NCBI RefSeq assembly: GCF_000765145.1
Contig: NZ_JMGA01000050.1
Location: 1-64,000 of the forward strand
DNA from: Desulfosporosinus sp. HMP52
GTDB lineage: Bacteria; Bacillota; Desulfitobacteriia; Desulfitobacteriales; Desulfitobacteriaceae
DNA: 64,000 bases
Reading direction: 5' to 3'
Shown here one piece after another: positions 50,355 to 60,418 of this stretch. A program made the translations under genes and the position numbers. The notes under the pieces were generated by a model that saw only the letters and a list, made by a program, of their open reading frames with translations, was not told where the DNA came from and searched no databases. The stretch's first letter is position 1, and every line of letters begins with the position of its first letter.

Positions 50355-51351
50355 TCTCATAGAAAATGAAGTTATCAAAATGATTTCTAAGAAACGTCTC
50401 TTGTTTGTCATAGCAATACTCGTTGCCCTAATTTCAGTTTTTGCTTATGGTCAACACCATGCCTCTGAAAGAATAAAGACTCAGCTTTCTCAAAGAATGG
50501 GAATTAGTGCAACTACCGACTGGCACAAAATAGCTGACCAGCAACTGATCGAGCTCAAAAACAGGTTAGATAGTCCTTATAGAGATGAGAAAGATAAGTC
50601 AGCACTCAGGGTAAGAATAGAACAACTGCAATATAATCTTGATAACGATATTAATCCATTGGAACAGTCCGCGGCAAAATTCACCACTAAATTTATGGAA
50701 CAATCGATTTTCTTATTCTTACCTCTTCTTATCATTATGTTAGCTTCAGATATGGTGTCAGGAGAATCCTCTAGCGGAACTATTAAACTTCTTCTCGTCA
50801 GGAACGTACCAAGATGGAAAGTTTTGCTCAGTAAGTTCTTAACGTTAATTATGTTAGAGATTATTGTGCTATTTTTTGCTTTTGTGTTATCCGAAATTAT
50901 TTCAGGCCTGTTCTTTGGCTTCGGAGGATGGAATGCTCCTGTGGCGACTGGTTTCAAACTAGTTGCTGGAAAGTTAGACACTTCTTCAGTCCTAAATGTT
51001 CCCCAGTGGCGCTACACTCTCATGGTTTATTCTTTAGCCTTTTTTGTTTCCTTTGTTGTAGGGAGCATCTCATTTATGATTTCTGTCTTAGTGAGAAGTA
51101 CAGCAGCTTCAATCGGGATTATTATGTCAACCCTTGTAGCGGGTAACTTTATAAGTTACTTTCTCTCTGATTGGAAAATCACACGCTACATGTTCATGGT
51201 CAATCTACGACTGACAGATTATTTATCAGGATCCTTTCAGCCTATCGAAGGTATGACTTTGCTTTTCTCAATCTTAGTTCTGCTGGGATGGGCTTCTGCT
51301 TCAATCATAATAAGTTTTGTCTACTTCACAAAAAAAGACATTTTAGTCTAA
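50347..51351 (+). CDS. ABC-2 family transporter permease
   Basis: A 334-residue membrane subunit: one N-terminal helix (about 14-34), a soluble extracellular stretch rich in charged residues (about 40-105), then five more helices. MLASDMVSGESSSGTIKLLLVRNVPRWKVLLSK is the conserved block of BcrB-like permeases. The TTG at 50347 lies five bases after AGGTGA, so it is preferred over the GTG at 50338. It overlaps the ATPase gene by eight bases. The partner and substrate are as for the ATPase. Confidence 0.9.
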   Translation: MFSLIENEVIKMISKKRLLFVIAILVALISVFAYGQHHASERIKTQLSQRMGISATTDWHKIADQQLIELKNRLDSPYRDEKDKSALRVRIEQLQYNLDNDINPLEQSAAKFTTKFMEQSIFLFLPLLIIMLASDMVSGESSSGTIKLLLVRNVPRWKVLLSKFLTLIMLEIIVLFFAFVLSEIISGLFFGFGGWNAPVATGFKLVAGKLDTSSVLNVPQWRYTLMVYSLAFFVSFVVGSISFMISVLVRSTAASIGIIMSTLVAGNFISYFLSDWKITRYMFMVNLRLTDYLSGSFQPIEGMTLLFSILVLLGWASASIIISFVYFTKKDILV

Positions 51352-51361
51352 GGAGTAAAAA

Positions 51362-52171
51362 ATGTTCAAAAAAAGCATGTGGTACTCAATTCTTGTGATT
51401 GCCTTTGTTGGCTTCGTTATTCTAGCTAACGGTTTCTACCAAGCTATCCTCGTCACAACACAGGCTAATCCTCAACCAACTTCGGAATCAGCACCCCTTG
51501 AATCGACAACAGATTTAACCCCAAGCTCCAAGAATCCAAACACTATCCAAATGCTCATCCTAGGAGATTCTGTCGCTAAAGGGACAGGAGACGAAAAGAG
51601 CAAAGGTTTTTCAGGCTATTTATCGGAGTATCTTAAAAACAATACCTCTAAAGAAATTATTGCTGATAATGTGGGAATTGATGGACTGGAAAGCACCGGA
51701 TTACTGGAACAACTCCAAAGCCGTCGGCTTGAGCAACAACTTACGCATACAGATATAGTCTTAGTTTCAATTGGAGGTAACGATATCCGCAGTATTCTCA
51801 CTCTGAATTCTTTTGATAAAGAAAACGAATTCAAGGTGAGGCTGGATAGATACTTGAGTAACCTAAAGTTAACCTTCCAGGAACTGCGAAAATCCAACCC
51901 CAATTCGACCATTATTTTCTTAGGTTTGTATAACCCTTATGAAAAGGTAACAAATCTTGAGGATTCCCAACTACTAAACAGCTGGAACTTCAATACTCAA
52001 CAGCTAGTAGAAACAGACGGTAAAGCAATTTTCATCCCGACCTATGATCTTTTTAAGTACAACACAGGAAGATTTATAGCTCAAGATGGCCTACACCCCA
52101 ATTCAGCTGGATATCAGGCTATTTCTAATAGAATTAGTAGATCTCTGGAAATGATCATTGCAGGATTATAA
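51362..52171 (+). CDS. Membrane-anchored SGNH/GDSL hydrolase
   Basis: A 269-residue esterase. An N-terminal hydrophobic helix (about 7-28) anchors or exports it; a Ser/Thr/Pro-rich linker follows. The SGNH blocks are all present: GDSVAKGTG (nucleophile Ser), VGIDGLES (block II), ISGGND-type VSIGGNDIR (block III) and DGLHPNSAGYQ (catalytic Asp and His). AAGGAG lies just upstream. It begins ten bases after the permease stop and is likely co-transcribed with the exporter, perhaps acting on an acylated export substrate or on envelope polymers (inference). Confidence 0.9.
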   Translation: MFKKSMWYSILVIAFVGFVILANGFYQAILVTTQANPQPTSESAPLESTTDLTPSSKNPNTIQMLILGDSVAKGTGDEKSKGFSGYLSEYLKNNTSKEIIADNVGIDGLESTGLLEQLQSRRLEQQLTHTDIVLVSIGGNDIRSILTLNSFDKENEFKVRLDRYLSNLKLTFQELRKSNPNSTIIFLGLYNPYEKVTNLEDSQLLNSWNFNTQQLVETDGKAIFIPTYDLFKYNTGRFIAQDGLHPNSAGYQAISNRISRSLEMIIAGL

Positions 52172-52225
52172 GTAAATTCTAGGTTATCTTAACAAGACTA
52201 ATTAATAAGAAAGGATCGTGAATTT

Positions 52226-52411
52226 ATGTACGCTACCGTAAGTTCTGACTGTATTGGCTGCGGTGCTTGTGAAGCAATTTGCCCTCAAGTTTTCCGAATG
52301 AATGATTATGAAATCGCTGAAGCCTACAAGAATCCGGTTCCTGATGAGGCCGAACAATCAACTAAAGAAGCCGCTAAGAGTTGCCCAGTAGCTGCAATAA
52401 TTTTAGAATAG
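52226..52411 (+). CDS. Ferredoxin, single [4Fe-4S]
   Basis: A 61-residue electron carrier. Cluster ligands are CIGCGACEAICP near the N-terminus and CPVAAI near the C-terminus, giving the CxxCxxC...C pattern of a single-cluster ferredoxin of the Thermotoga/Bacillus type. AAGGATCG precedes the ATG. It is followed by a palindromic terminator. It could serve the Kor oxidoreductase or other ferredoxin enzymes of this anaerobe. Confidence 0.94.
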   Translation: MYATVSSDCIGCGACEAICPQVFRMNDYEIAEAYKNPVPDEAEQSTKEAAKSCPVAAIILE

Positions 52412-52452
52412 TTCTCCTTCTCCTGTAACAAAACAACTGACTATCCCCCTTA

Positions 52453-52474
52453 AACCCTAGGTTAACCTAGGGTT
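52453..52474 (+). terminator. Terminator after the ferredoxin gene
   Basis: AACCCTAGGTTAACCTAGGGTT is a perfect inverted repeat, followed by ATTTCTATT on the plus strand. Confidence 0.65.
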
Positions 52475-52680
52475 ATTTCTATTAAAAACCTACTTCTTTT
52501 ATCTTTAGAGATTCTCTGCTCCCCTAACTTAACCCTTCAGTAATCACGACAAACTTTACCAAACCTCCCTTTAAGACTTAGTAATATTATGGAATGTCTA
52601 TAAAAAGAGGTATCTAAAGAAAAATGTAGAAGAAATAGCAGAACAAATACTTTTTTCAGAAAAGTCACGAGGTGATTCAA

Positions 52681-55194
52681 TTGAAGGTTAGGCATAAGAT
52701 TTCTCTGATTGCGATTTCAGGTCTGTTTCTGATAGCACTATTCTCAGGTCTTTTAATTAGATTTCTATTCATGGACTATGCTGATAAAACTGAAAATGAA
52801 ATTGTCGGCCAGAATTTTGACCGTGCTATGTCAATTATGGAACGGGAAGAAGGTTCCTTAGAAAGTACGGTTAAGGACTGGGCCTATTGGGATGATACAT
52901 TCTACTATCTCGAAGGTAGTAATAGCAAATATATTGATGTAAACCTACAAGATAGCACTTTAGCTTTCTTGAACGTTAATTATATGGGTTTTTATAATAT
53001 TAATGGGGTTGAAGTTTTTGAAAAAGCTTATGGAATGGATGCAACGTTAGCGAGTTCAGTTAAAGAAGAATTTTTAGCCACTTTTCAAAAAAATGATTAT
53101 TTCAAAAAATTACTATTAAGCCCTACTCCCCTTACAGGACTATTAGTAATTTCCGGACAACCATTTTTCTTTTCCATGTCACCTGTAACAACATCCAACA
53201 TGGATGTTCCAACGAATGGAGTAATCGTCTTTTGCAAGTTAATCGATGAAAATTTCACAGATTATCTTAGTAAAATCTTAAAGGTTAACGTTAAATTACA
53301 TAGCACTCAAGATTCTGAGTTATTAAATGCCCTAAAACAGAATGATTTAAGGCTCACCTATGGTGACACTGTTATATACATTAAAAAGACAGCAGATTCT
53401 ATAGCCACTTTTGCATTAGTTGATAATCCCAACTATAACTCTTCAGCTATTATGGAATTAAATTCTACTCGACCCATATATCGAGAAGGACTGGCTATTA
53501 TCCATTACTCAGGTATTGGATTCAGTGTAACCTTTCTAACCATTTCAGTGATTTGCCTATTGGTTTTAGAATTCTCTGTATTTCGTCGGATAGAAAAACT
53601 AGATAGATTTATGAATACTGTTAGAAACCAAAAGACGATGGAAGACCGAATCTCTTTACCCGGCAAAGATGAAATATCAAATCTCGCAATAAGCGCCAAT
53701 AATATGCTGCATGAATTAGACTGTTACTACAAAGAAATTAAAACCAATGATGAACGCTTCAGGCTAATTATGGAAGCAACCAACGATGGGTATTTTGACA
53801 CTGATCTCTTAATGAATAAATTCAAGGTCAGCACTGATTTATTACTGTATTTAGGATACGAAAACCTTAATGGCTACCTAGATTATGATCAAGTCCTGAA
53901 TATAATCCACCCAGAAGACAAACCCCGCTTTAAAGAGGCTTTGAGGGATTGTTTGAATAGTAAAGCTGAGAGGCTTAGTATTGAATACAGAGTAAGAAAT
54001 AATTCAGGAGACTGGTTATGGCTTCAATGCCGAGGAAAAGTCGTAAAATATGATGATTTTAACAATCCAAGGCGTTTAATCGGTACTATTACAGATATAA
54101 CTCAGCGTAAAAATTTCGAGGAAGAAAACCTTTATTTAAGCCAAACAGATATGATCTCCTCGTTAAAGAACCGAACCTATATCGAATCTCTAATGAAAAA
54201 GGCCGACCAATCCCCATCTTCCAATAATTGGATTATTATGGGGGATATTAATGGACTCAAATTAATTAACAATACCTTTGGACACCTTGAAGGGGATCGG
54301 CTTCTACATGATATCGGAGTAATACTTCATAAGTGCTGTACCAGCAATGCAGTTCCCGCCCGATGGAGCGGTAACGAATTTCTTATTTTTGTTAAAGACA
54401 ACGATGCTCAATATGTAGATGACTTACTTGAGAGGATAAATAATGAGTGTGCAAATCTATCCGGTTATCAAACCACAATTAGTCTATCTTGGGGTCGCGC
54501 TACCAAAGATCGGCTGCATACCGATTTAAACTCAGTAATAAAGTTGGCGGAAGAACGAATGTACCGCAATAAGCTTCTTGAGAGCCGCAGTGCTAAGAAT
54601 TCGCTTTTAAGTTTGCTTGGACAGTCTCTGCATGCTAAACATATTGAGACAGAAGAACACACTAAAAGAATTGCGCAAATGTGTGGTCAAATAGGTAAAA
54701 GAATGGGCCTTTCACAAGAGGAACTTGATGAGGTAGCTTTATTAAGCCTTCTGCATGACATCGGAAAAATTGGTATACCCGAGGCTATCTTAATGAAACC
54801 CGATAAACTAACCAAAGACGAATGGGAAATAATGAGAACCCATTCTGAAATTGGCTATCGTATTGCAGTCTCGACGCCTGACCTAGCTCATGTTGCTATT
54901 GAGATTTTATCTCATCATGAAAGATACGATGGCTCTGGCTACCCCCAAGGTTTAATAGGAAAAGCCATTCCTAAGCTTTCACGATTACTGGCTATTGTAG
55001 ATTCCTTCGATGTTATGACACATGCCAGACACTATAAGCAGGCAATGAGCAGAGAAAGTGCAATTCTGGAAATCAAAAACTGTTCTGGGAAGCAGTTTGA
55101 CCCTGAAATGGTTGAGCAATTTTTGACCATATTGCATGAAGATGAAGAATCACTTATTCAAGTTAATCCTACAAATACAGCAGGAGAGCTATAA
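52681..55194 (+). CDS. CHASE4-PAS-GGDEF(degenerate)-HD-GYP signalling protein
   Basis: An 837-residue membrane protein for c-di-GMP signalling. After one membrane helix comes a CHASE4-type extracellular sensor (about 35-250, with WDDTFYYLEGSN), a second helix (about 280-300), a HAMP-like linker, a PAS domain (about 360-470), a GGDEF domain and an HD-GYP domain. The GGDEF signature reads SGNEF, so cyclase activity is unlikely. The HD-GYP part is complete: LLHDIGKIGIPEAI, ILSHHERYDGSGYPQGL and LLAIVDSFDVM. It should therefore act as a c-di-GMP phosphodiesterase regulated by its sensor. The TTG at 52681 sits near GAGGTGAT. Confidence 0.92.
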   Translation: MKVRHKISLIAISGLFLIALFSGLLIRFLFMDYADKTENEIVGQNFDRAMSIMEREEGSLESTVKDWAYWDDTFYYLEGSNSKYIDVNLQDSTLAFLNVNYMGFYNINGVEVFEKAYGMDATLASSVKEEFLATFQKNDYFKKLLLSPTPLTGLLVISGQPFFFSMSPVTTSNMDVPTNGVIVFCKLIDENFTDYLSKILKVNVKLHSTQDSELLNALKQNDLRLTYGDTVIYIKKTADSIATFALVDNPNYNSSAIMELNSTRPIYREGLAIIHYSGIGFSVTFLTISVICLLVLEFSVFRRIEKLDRFMNTVRNQKTMEDRISLPGKDEISNLAISANNMLHELDCYYKEIKTNDERFRLIMEATNDGYFDTDLLMNKFKVSTDLLLYLGYENLNGYLDYDQVLNIIHPEDKPRFKEALRDCLNSKAERLSIEYRVRNNSGDWLWLQCRGKVVKYDDFNNPRRLIGTITDITQRKNFEEENLYLSQTDMISSLKNRTYIESLMKKADQSPSSNNWIIMGDINGLKLINNTFGHLEGDRLLHDIGVILHKCCTSNAVPARWSGNEFLIFVKDNDAQYVDDLLERINNECANLSGYQTTISLSWGRATKDRLHTDLNSVIKLAEERMYRNKLLESRSAKNSLLSLLGQSLHAKHIETEEHTKRIAQMCGQIGKRMGLSQEELDEVALLSLLHDIGKIGIPEAILMKPDKLTKDEWEIMRTHSEIGYRIAVSTPDLAHVAIEILSHHERYDGSGYPQGLIGKAIPKLSRLLAIVDSFDVMTHARHYKQAMSRESAILEIKNCSGKQFDPEMVEQFLTILHEDEESLIQVNPTNTAGEL

Positions 55195-55213
55195 GCTCTC
55201 CTGCTGTATTTGT
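55171..55213. terminator. 20-bp hairpin overlapping the HD-GYP gene stop
   Basis: ACAAATACAGCAGGAGAGCT is perfectly inverted around ATA, and its 5' arm encodes the last seven residues of the upstream protein. It lies between convergent genes and should terminate both. Confidence 0.85.
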
Positions 55214-55226
55214 ATATCAATAACAA

Positions 55227-56279
55227 TTATTCAATTACGTAGTTAATAAATAAAGTTAGCTCTTTTGCTAAATCATACTCCGTAACCCGCACTTGGCGAT
55301 GTTTACCCTCAAAAACACGCACGATTGGTCGCATAGGTAGTCCTTTATTCTGTCCGACAATAACCCCGGTATCTCCGTTATTAAGCTTAACCGTGTATCC
55401 GGTAGGATAGGCAGCGATATATTGTAAAAAGATATGGATTAGCTCCTTGCGAAAACGCACTCCAGCGTTAGCCATAAGTATTTCGCAAGCAACATGGGGT
55501 AATACTCTGGGAATTCCCGGAGACCCATGGATCAGACAATCGTAGAAATCCGCTATAGCAACAATCTCCGCTAAGGGATGAATAGCAGTACCTTTTAATT
55601 GTCGAGGATATCCTTTGCCATTTGTCCATTCGTGATGTTGATAGGCCATATGAGCAACAATAATACTCGTTTGTGCTTTGTTACGAATCAGCTCATAGCC
55701 CTGAGTGGTATGATTATTATATAATTCTCTTTCCTCATCAGTTAGCTTACTTCTTTTATTAAGTATCTCAGCAGGCAAATTCACAATTCCCACATCATGG
55801 AGCAAGGCACCTTGAGCAAGCTCATTAAGCTTCTCCACTGGGAGACCCAATCCTTTACCCAATACACATGATAATACACAGACGTTAACAGAATGAGCAT
55901 AAACTTGATTATCCATGTTTCGCATATCCATTAGGCTAATTATTATTTCTCTCTGAAAAAGAATATCTTGGACAATGTTACTTACTGCCTCTTTGATATT
56001 GATTTCTTTATTCTTGTCATCTTGAATTGTTTTGCACGATTTTTCAATGGCACTCATTGCCTCAAAGCGGTGCTTATCCGATATAACATCTTCAATAATT
56101 ATATCACTGGTTAAATCGTCTTCAATATAAACACTATACATTTCCATTTGCTTTAATCTATCAATAAACTGAGGTTTTAATACCACGCCCTTGCCAAGAA
56201 GTATCTTACCACTTGAGGAATAGATCTCTTTTGCTAGCACATCTCCTTCTTTAAGGCGCTTAACACTGATTTCTCGCAA
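55227..56279 (-). CDS. HD-GYP domain protein
   Basis: A 350-residue cytoplasmic c-di-GMP-phosphodiesterase-type protein. The N-terminal 100 residues match the DUF3391-like region of such proteins (MREISVKRLKEGDVLAKEI). The HD-GYP domain (about 120-290) has LLHDVGIVNLPAEIL, NNHTTQGYELI, QHHEWTNGKGYPRQLKG and IVAIADFYDCLI. The HDIGK lysine is replaced (HDVGIV) and the GYP loop reads GKGYP, so activity should be tested. A small C-terminal domain (about 300-350) ends the chain. The start is a TTG at 56279 near AAGGA. Confidence 0.9.
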   Translation of the reverse strand: MREISVKRLKEGDVLAKEIYSSSGKILLGKGVVLKPQFIDRLKQMEMYSVYIEDDLTSDIIIEDVISDKHRFEAMSAIEKSCKTIQDDKNKEINIKEAVSNIVQDILFQREIIISLMDMRNMDNQVYAHSVNVCVLSCVLGKGLGLPVEKLNELAQGALLHDVGIVNLPAEILNKRSKLTDEERELYNNHTTQGYELIRNKAQTSIIVAHMAYQHHEWTNGKGYPRQLKGTAIHPLAEIVAIADFYDCLIHGSPGIPRVLPHVACEILMANAGVRFRKELIHIFLQYIAAYPTGYTVKLNNGDTGVIVGQNKGLPMRPIVRVFEGKHRQVRVTEYDLAKELTLFINYVIE

Positions 56280-56486
56280 GTCCTTTTCCTCTCTTCCTTA
56301 TAGTCACCATTTCATGGTTAATCGACACATTTTTCTTAAACACTATAGTATTTCGTCATGAATCTCCAATATCCTTCATGCAAAGACTTCGTTTTTGCAG
56401 ACTGATTAGTACTAGTGATTAAAAATGGTAATTGAATTCTCCTTTAGGTCTTTTTGTCTAATAACTTTATCATAAAACACAATATC

Positions 56487-56525
56487 AAATAGCCCACGTC
56501 TTAATATTCAAGACGTGGGCTATTT
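56487..56525 (-). terminator. Terminator after the FAH-family gene
   Basis: AAATAGCCCACGTCTT pairs with AAGACGTGGGCTATTT around a seven-base loop, just 11 bases past the stop of the FAH-family gene. T residues in the 3' arm complete it. Confidence 0.85.
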
Positions 56526-56535
56526 GAGGTGTCTT

Positions 56536-57174
56536 TTAAGAGTTGATCCTTAAGAGTTTTATTAGACAGCTTCCTAATTCAAGATCAGCTAATTTTAACG
56601 AGAAAAAATCCTGGTCAAGGACGGCCCCCACTCCTGCCGGTGTGCCAGTAAAAATAATATCCCCATGGTCAAGTCCAAGATTTTGGGCCGTATACTCTAC
56701 AACAGTCTGTAAGTCAAAAATCATATTTTTAATATTTCCCCGTTGAACTTCTTCTCCATTCCTTTCCAAAGAAAAGTCAACCTCCATCAACCCTTTTAGA
56801 CCTGGGAAAGGGTGCCAAGAGCTAAGCACTGCGGAATTCCTAAAGCCTTTGGCAATCACCCAGGGATAACCTTTCTTTTTCAGCTCTGACTGTACATCAC
56901 GTAATGTAAAATCAATACCCACAGCTATTTTGTCAACTAGGTCTTCAAGCCTAATTCCCGGCTCATATTTTCTGTTAATATGGAATACAAGTTCAACTTC
57001 ATATTGAAGTTCACCCCTATCTCCAGGAAGTACTATTTCACTTCCATTAGCCTCAACTAGAGAATGGGTTGGCTTAGTAAACAATAGCGGAACTTGAGGA
57101 AGTGGATTGTTAAGTTCTTTAGCATGTTCAATGTAATTGCGACCAACACAAATTATGTTTTTTATTTCTTGCAT
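56536..57174 (-). CDS. Fumarylacetoacetate hydrolase (FAH)-family protein
   Basis: A 212-residue metal-dependent enzyme of the FAH fold. The metal ligands are in LQYEVELVFHIN (two glutamates) and GIDFTLRDVQ (aspartate). Other landmarks are ICVGRNYIEHAKELNN, PVLLFTKP-like PLLFTKPTHSL, WVIAKGFRNSAVL and FTGTPAGVGAV. Small FAH proteins act as acylpyruvases, oxaloacetate decarboxylases or isomerases, so a specific reaction is not assigned. The ATG at 57174 has GGAGG upstream. It is 26 bases downstream of a gene for a secreted protein, and the two may be co-transcribed. Confidence 0.88.
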   Translation of the reverse strand: MQEIKNIICVGRNYIEHAKELNNPLPQVPLLFTKPTHSLVEANGSEIVLPGDRGELQYEVELVFHINRKYEPGIRLEDLVDKIAVGIDFTLRDVQSELKKKGYPWVIAKGFRNSAVLSSWHPFPGLKGLMEVDFSLERNGEEVQRGNIKNMIFDLQTVVEYTAQNLGLDHGDIIFTGTPAGVGAVLDQDFFSLKLADLELGSCLIKLLRINS

Positions 57175-57200
57175 ACCCGCCTCCTGCTGTGCTTTTAACA

Positions 57201-57866
57201 CTAATTACGAACTTTAGACAAAAGCTGTGCTCTTTTATTTGACTTAGCCTGTTCATAAGCTGCCTTAGTGGAAGCTATTACATCAGTAGGCAGTTTATTA
57301 GCCTCTAATTCGGCCTGCATTGCATTAAGAGTACTATAAAATTGGTTGTCCACGTTAGCCTCAAGCATAGTCCCCGCCTGGATATATTTTTGAGCCAATG
57401 CTGACCGGTTTAGAGTACCAGCCTTGCGGAGTTGTTCGTATTCCTTAGCTGCAGCAGTATACAAGGTATCTAAGCGACCCAAGGCTGCATTTTGCAAATT
57501 GTTAAACTTGGGTTGATACTTACTGATTACTTGCTCTTTAGTTATCTCTTTGTCTAAGCTCCCTTGATTCCCATCGGTAGCAGTATCACTTATTGCATTT
57601 CCTTGCTGCACCTTCTCTGTTGCAAGTTCCGATCTCGGAGCATCACCCGCTAAATCCATACCTTTAGTTTGTTGTTCATTTGAAGCACCTGGATTTTCAT
57701 CTGCAATTTCATCATCGAAAGATTTAAAAAAGTCTTCTCCGAATTGATTATTAAGTTGTTGCTGAATTTTAGGGTCAGACTTAAAGAAATTATTATATCC
57801 CCAGACACCTGCTCCGGTGAGCAGTAAAAGCATTATACTTGTAATTATTATAATTTTCTTTTTCAT
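57201..57866 (-). CDS. Membrane-anchored hypothetical protein, 221 aa
   Basis: An unrecognised protein with an N-terminal membrane anchor (MKKKIIIITSIMLLLLTGAG), an acidic linker (about 45-100) and a helical C-terminal half (about 105-221) that looks like a coiled-coil bundle rich in Ala, Gln and Glu. The helical part resembles generic clostridial exported proteins without catalytic motifs. AAAGGAG precedes the ATG. It lies just upstream of the FAH-family gene in the same direction. There is no sign of lipobox or LPXTG anchoring. Confidence 0.75.
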   Translation of the reverse strand: MKKKIIIITSIMLLLLTGAGVWGYNNFFKSDPKIQQQLNNQFGEDFFKSFDDEIADENPGASNEQQTKGMDLAGDAPRSELATEKVQQGNAISDTATDGNQGSLDKEITKEQVISKYQPKFNNLQNAALGRLDTLYTAAAKEYEQLRKAGTLNRSALAQKYIQAGTMLEANVDNQFYSTLNAMQAELEANKLPTDVIASTKAAYEQAKSNKRAQLLSKVRN

Positions 57867-58035
57867 AACATCTCCTTTTCCCATTGCTTACCATAGTAAA
57901 GTACCCTGTCTCTCCATAGTCATATTATTTCTAATATTGACGGTAATTACTATTTTGAGTTTCATTATCATTATATCAGGTTTTTGTGCTCTACTCACTT
58001 TTTTTCAAGTGAGTTTATGGGCTATATCTAGTCAC

Positions 58036-58082
58036 AAAAAACCACCCTTAGGCAATCCTAATGGATTCCAAGGATGGTTTTT
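58036..58082 (-). terminator. Terminator after acetyl-CoA synthetase
   Basis: AAAAACCATCCTTGG pairs with CCTAAGGGTGGTTTTTT with an inner AATCC/GGATT stem, followed by T residues on the minus strand. Confidence 0.9.
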
Positions 58083-58096
58083 GTTTATCAATGTCT

Positions 58097-60349
58097 TTAG
58101 CCTTCGGAACCACAAAAACAAATTTGCGCTTCTTCTGCTAAATCATCTGTAATATTTCCTTCATTAATTACTGCGTGGCTAAAATCTGGTGCCCCATTTG
58201 CGAAAATTGCATCGAAAGTATCTTTATTGTTTATCATTATGTTCGTAACCGCACAGATTATTTCGGAAACAGAATTCAGTCTTTCTATCCACTGAAAGCA
58301 ATAAAAATGAGTAACTGGATGACGCAATCCATCCTTTGCCGGAGTAGAGAACCATACTGTATAACTATATCCTTCGTAGGACTCATCTTTACAGCGATTA
58401 AATACAGCCGTGTCGGGAATGGAAATTTTATTTCTACCCAATTTTATTGCTACGCTATGAGCAACTTCAGTTTTTTGAACTGTAGCCGTCTTTTGATTAA
58501 CATTTTTCTTAAGCAAATCAATGATCGAAGCATCAGCAAGAGTGCTGGTATCCCCCATTGCCCTGCCTTCAGCGATATCCTTTAACAATCTCCTCATAAT
58601 CTTTCCGCTTCGGGTCTTCGGCAATTCATCCGTTAAAAAAACATCATCAGGCCGTGCTAATGAACCAATCTTTAAGACAACATGGGCCTTAAGTTCAGCA
58701 ATTAAACTGTCGTGAATTACTATACCTTCTTTGAGACTTACAAAAGCAAAAACTGCTTGCCCCTTAACGGCGTGAGTTCTACCAACACAAGCGGCTTCTG
58801 CTACCGCAGGATGATCAACTAACGCACCTTCGACTTCCGCCGTTCCAATCCGATGTCCTGAGACATTAATAACATCATCCACACGTCCTATTACCCAAAA
58901 ATAACCATCCTCATCCCATTTGGCTTCATCCCCTGTAAAATACATACCAGCATACTGTCCCCAATAGGTGTCTTCGTAACGTTTATCATCACCATAGACA
59001 GTTTTGAGCATTGCCGGCCAAGGCTCACAAACTACTAAATAACCACTATCACCTTTTTCTACGGGTTTTCCCTGATGATCCACAATTTCCATCTTGACCC
59101 CAGGAAAAGGTACAGCGCAAGAGCCCGCCTTTAGGGGAGTAACCTCAGGTATAGGGGTAATCATAATCATCCCTGTCTCAGTTTGCCACCAAGTATCAAC
59201 TATAGGACAACGTTCTTTTCCGATATGTTTATGATACCACATCCACGCATCAGGATTAATGGGTTCTCCCACAGAACCTAAAAGTCGCAGACTGGAAATA
59301 TCCCGCCCCATTGGGTATTTTTCTCCCCATTTCATAAACGTACGAATCGCAGTGGGCGCTGTGTATAGTATAGTAACCTTGTATTTCTCTACAATCTCCC
59401 AATACCGATCTTTATCAGGATAATCCGGCGCACCTTCGTACAATAAAATAGTTGCACCATTGGCTAATGGGCCATAGACTAAATAACTATGTCCTGTTAT
59501 CCAGCCAACATCCGCTGTACACCAATACACATCTTCATCCTTGAGATCAAATACCCATTCATGAGTTGTTGAGACCCCGACCATGTACCCCCCAACACTA
59601 TGGACAATTCCTTTAGGTTTGCCCGTTGTTCCACTGGTGTAAAGAATGAATAGCATATCGTCAGCATCCATTTCCTCTGCCGGACAAACTATTGGTATAT
59701 TTTTGACAACTTCGTGATACCAAATATCACGGCCTTCTTTCATTGCAACTGACTGGCCGGTTCTTTGAACAACAATTACTTTTTCCACACAAGTAACGGT
59801 CTTTAACGCTTGATCTACATTTTCTTTGAGAGGAATTATGTTCCCTCGCCGATAACTGCCATCTGATGTGACGATAACCTTGGACTGAGCATCCAAAACC
59901 CTATCTTTTAACGCTTCATAACTAAATCCACCAAATACAACAATATGAGGGGCACCAATCCTAGCACACGCAAGCATCGCAATCACAGTCTCAGGGATCA
60001 TAGGCATATATATTGTCACACGATCCCCTTTTTCTACTCCGTAGGATTTAAGAACATTTGCAAAGCGGGATACCTCACGGTGGAGATCTTGATAAGTAAG
60101 AACTCTGTAGTCTCCCAACTCTCCTTCGAAGATTAGTGCAGCTTTATTTCGGCGTGCCCCGTTAAGGTGACGGTCTAAACAATTATATGCAGCATTTAGT
60201 TTCCCGCCGGCATACCACTTGGCAAAAGGATTATTCCATTCCAGAACTTTATCCCAAGGTTTAAACCAGTCCAAACGGTTTCCCTGGTCGCCCCAAAACT
60301 TTGTCCGATCTTGCCCCAGGTCGAAAATTTCAGGGTTTCGAATAACCAT
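58097..60349 (-). CDS. Acetyl-CoA synthetase (AMP-forming) with C-terminal extension
   Basis: A 750-residue adenylate-forming enzyme making acetyl-CoA from acetate, ATP and CoA. The core (about 1-615) shows [20 protein letters not shown] (P-loop motif), WWQTETG, the [38 protein letters not shown] block and the catalytic lysine in [11 protein letters not shown]. Beyond the normal end at about residue 615 there are some 135 further residues that I do not recognise; they contain [17 protein letters not shown] and end [14 protein letters not shown] lies before the ATG. A small gene lies 69 bases upstream. Confidence 0.92.
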   Translation of the reverse strand: MVIRNPEIFDLGQDRTKFWGDQGNRLDWFKPWDKVLEWNNPFAKWYAGGKLNAAYNCLDRHLNGARRNKAALIFEGELGDYRVLTYQDLHREVSRFANVLKSYGVEKGDRVTIYMPMIPETVIAMLACARIGAPHIVVFGGFSYEALKDRVLDAQSKVIVTSDGSYRRGNIIPLKENVDQALKTVTCVEKVIVVQRTGQSVAMKEGRDIWYHEVVKNIPIVCPAEEMDADDMLFILYTSGTTGKPKGIVHSVGGYMVGVSTTHEWVFDLKDEDVYWCTADVGWITGHSYLVYGPLANGATILLYEGAPDYPDKDRYWEIVEKYKVTILYTAPTAIRTFMKWGEKYPMGRDISSLRLLGSVGEPINPDAWMWYHKHIGKERCPIVDTWWQTETGMIMITPIPEVTPLKAGSCAVPFPGVKMEIVDHQGKPVEKGDSGYLVVCEPWPAMLKTVYGDDKRYEDTYWGQYAGMYFTGDEAKWDEDGYFWVIGRVDDVINVSGHRIGTAEVEGALVDHPAVAEAACVGRTHAVKGQAVFAFVSLKEGIVIHDSLIAELKAHVVLKIGSLARPDDVFLTDELPKTRSGKIMRRLLKDIAEGRAMGDTSTLADASIIDLLKKNVNQKTATVQKTEVAHSVAIKLGRNKISIPDTAVFNRCKDESYEGYSYTVWFSTPAKDGLRHPVTHFYCFQWIERLNSVSEIICAVTNIMINNKDTFDAIFANGAPDFSHAVINEGNITDDLAEEAQICFCGSEG

Positions 60350-60418
60350 GTCAACAATCCTCCTTTCAAAAAGTCCCTATGACGACAGGCCAGCTTAAGA
60401 AAACCCAATATAGGGGGT

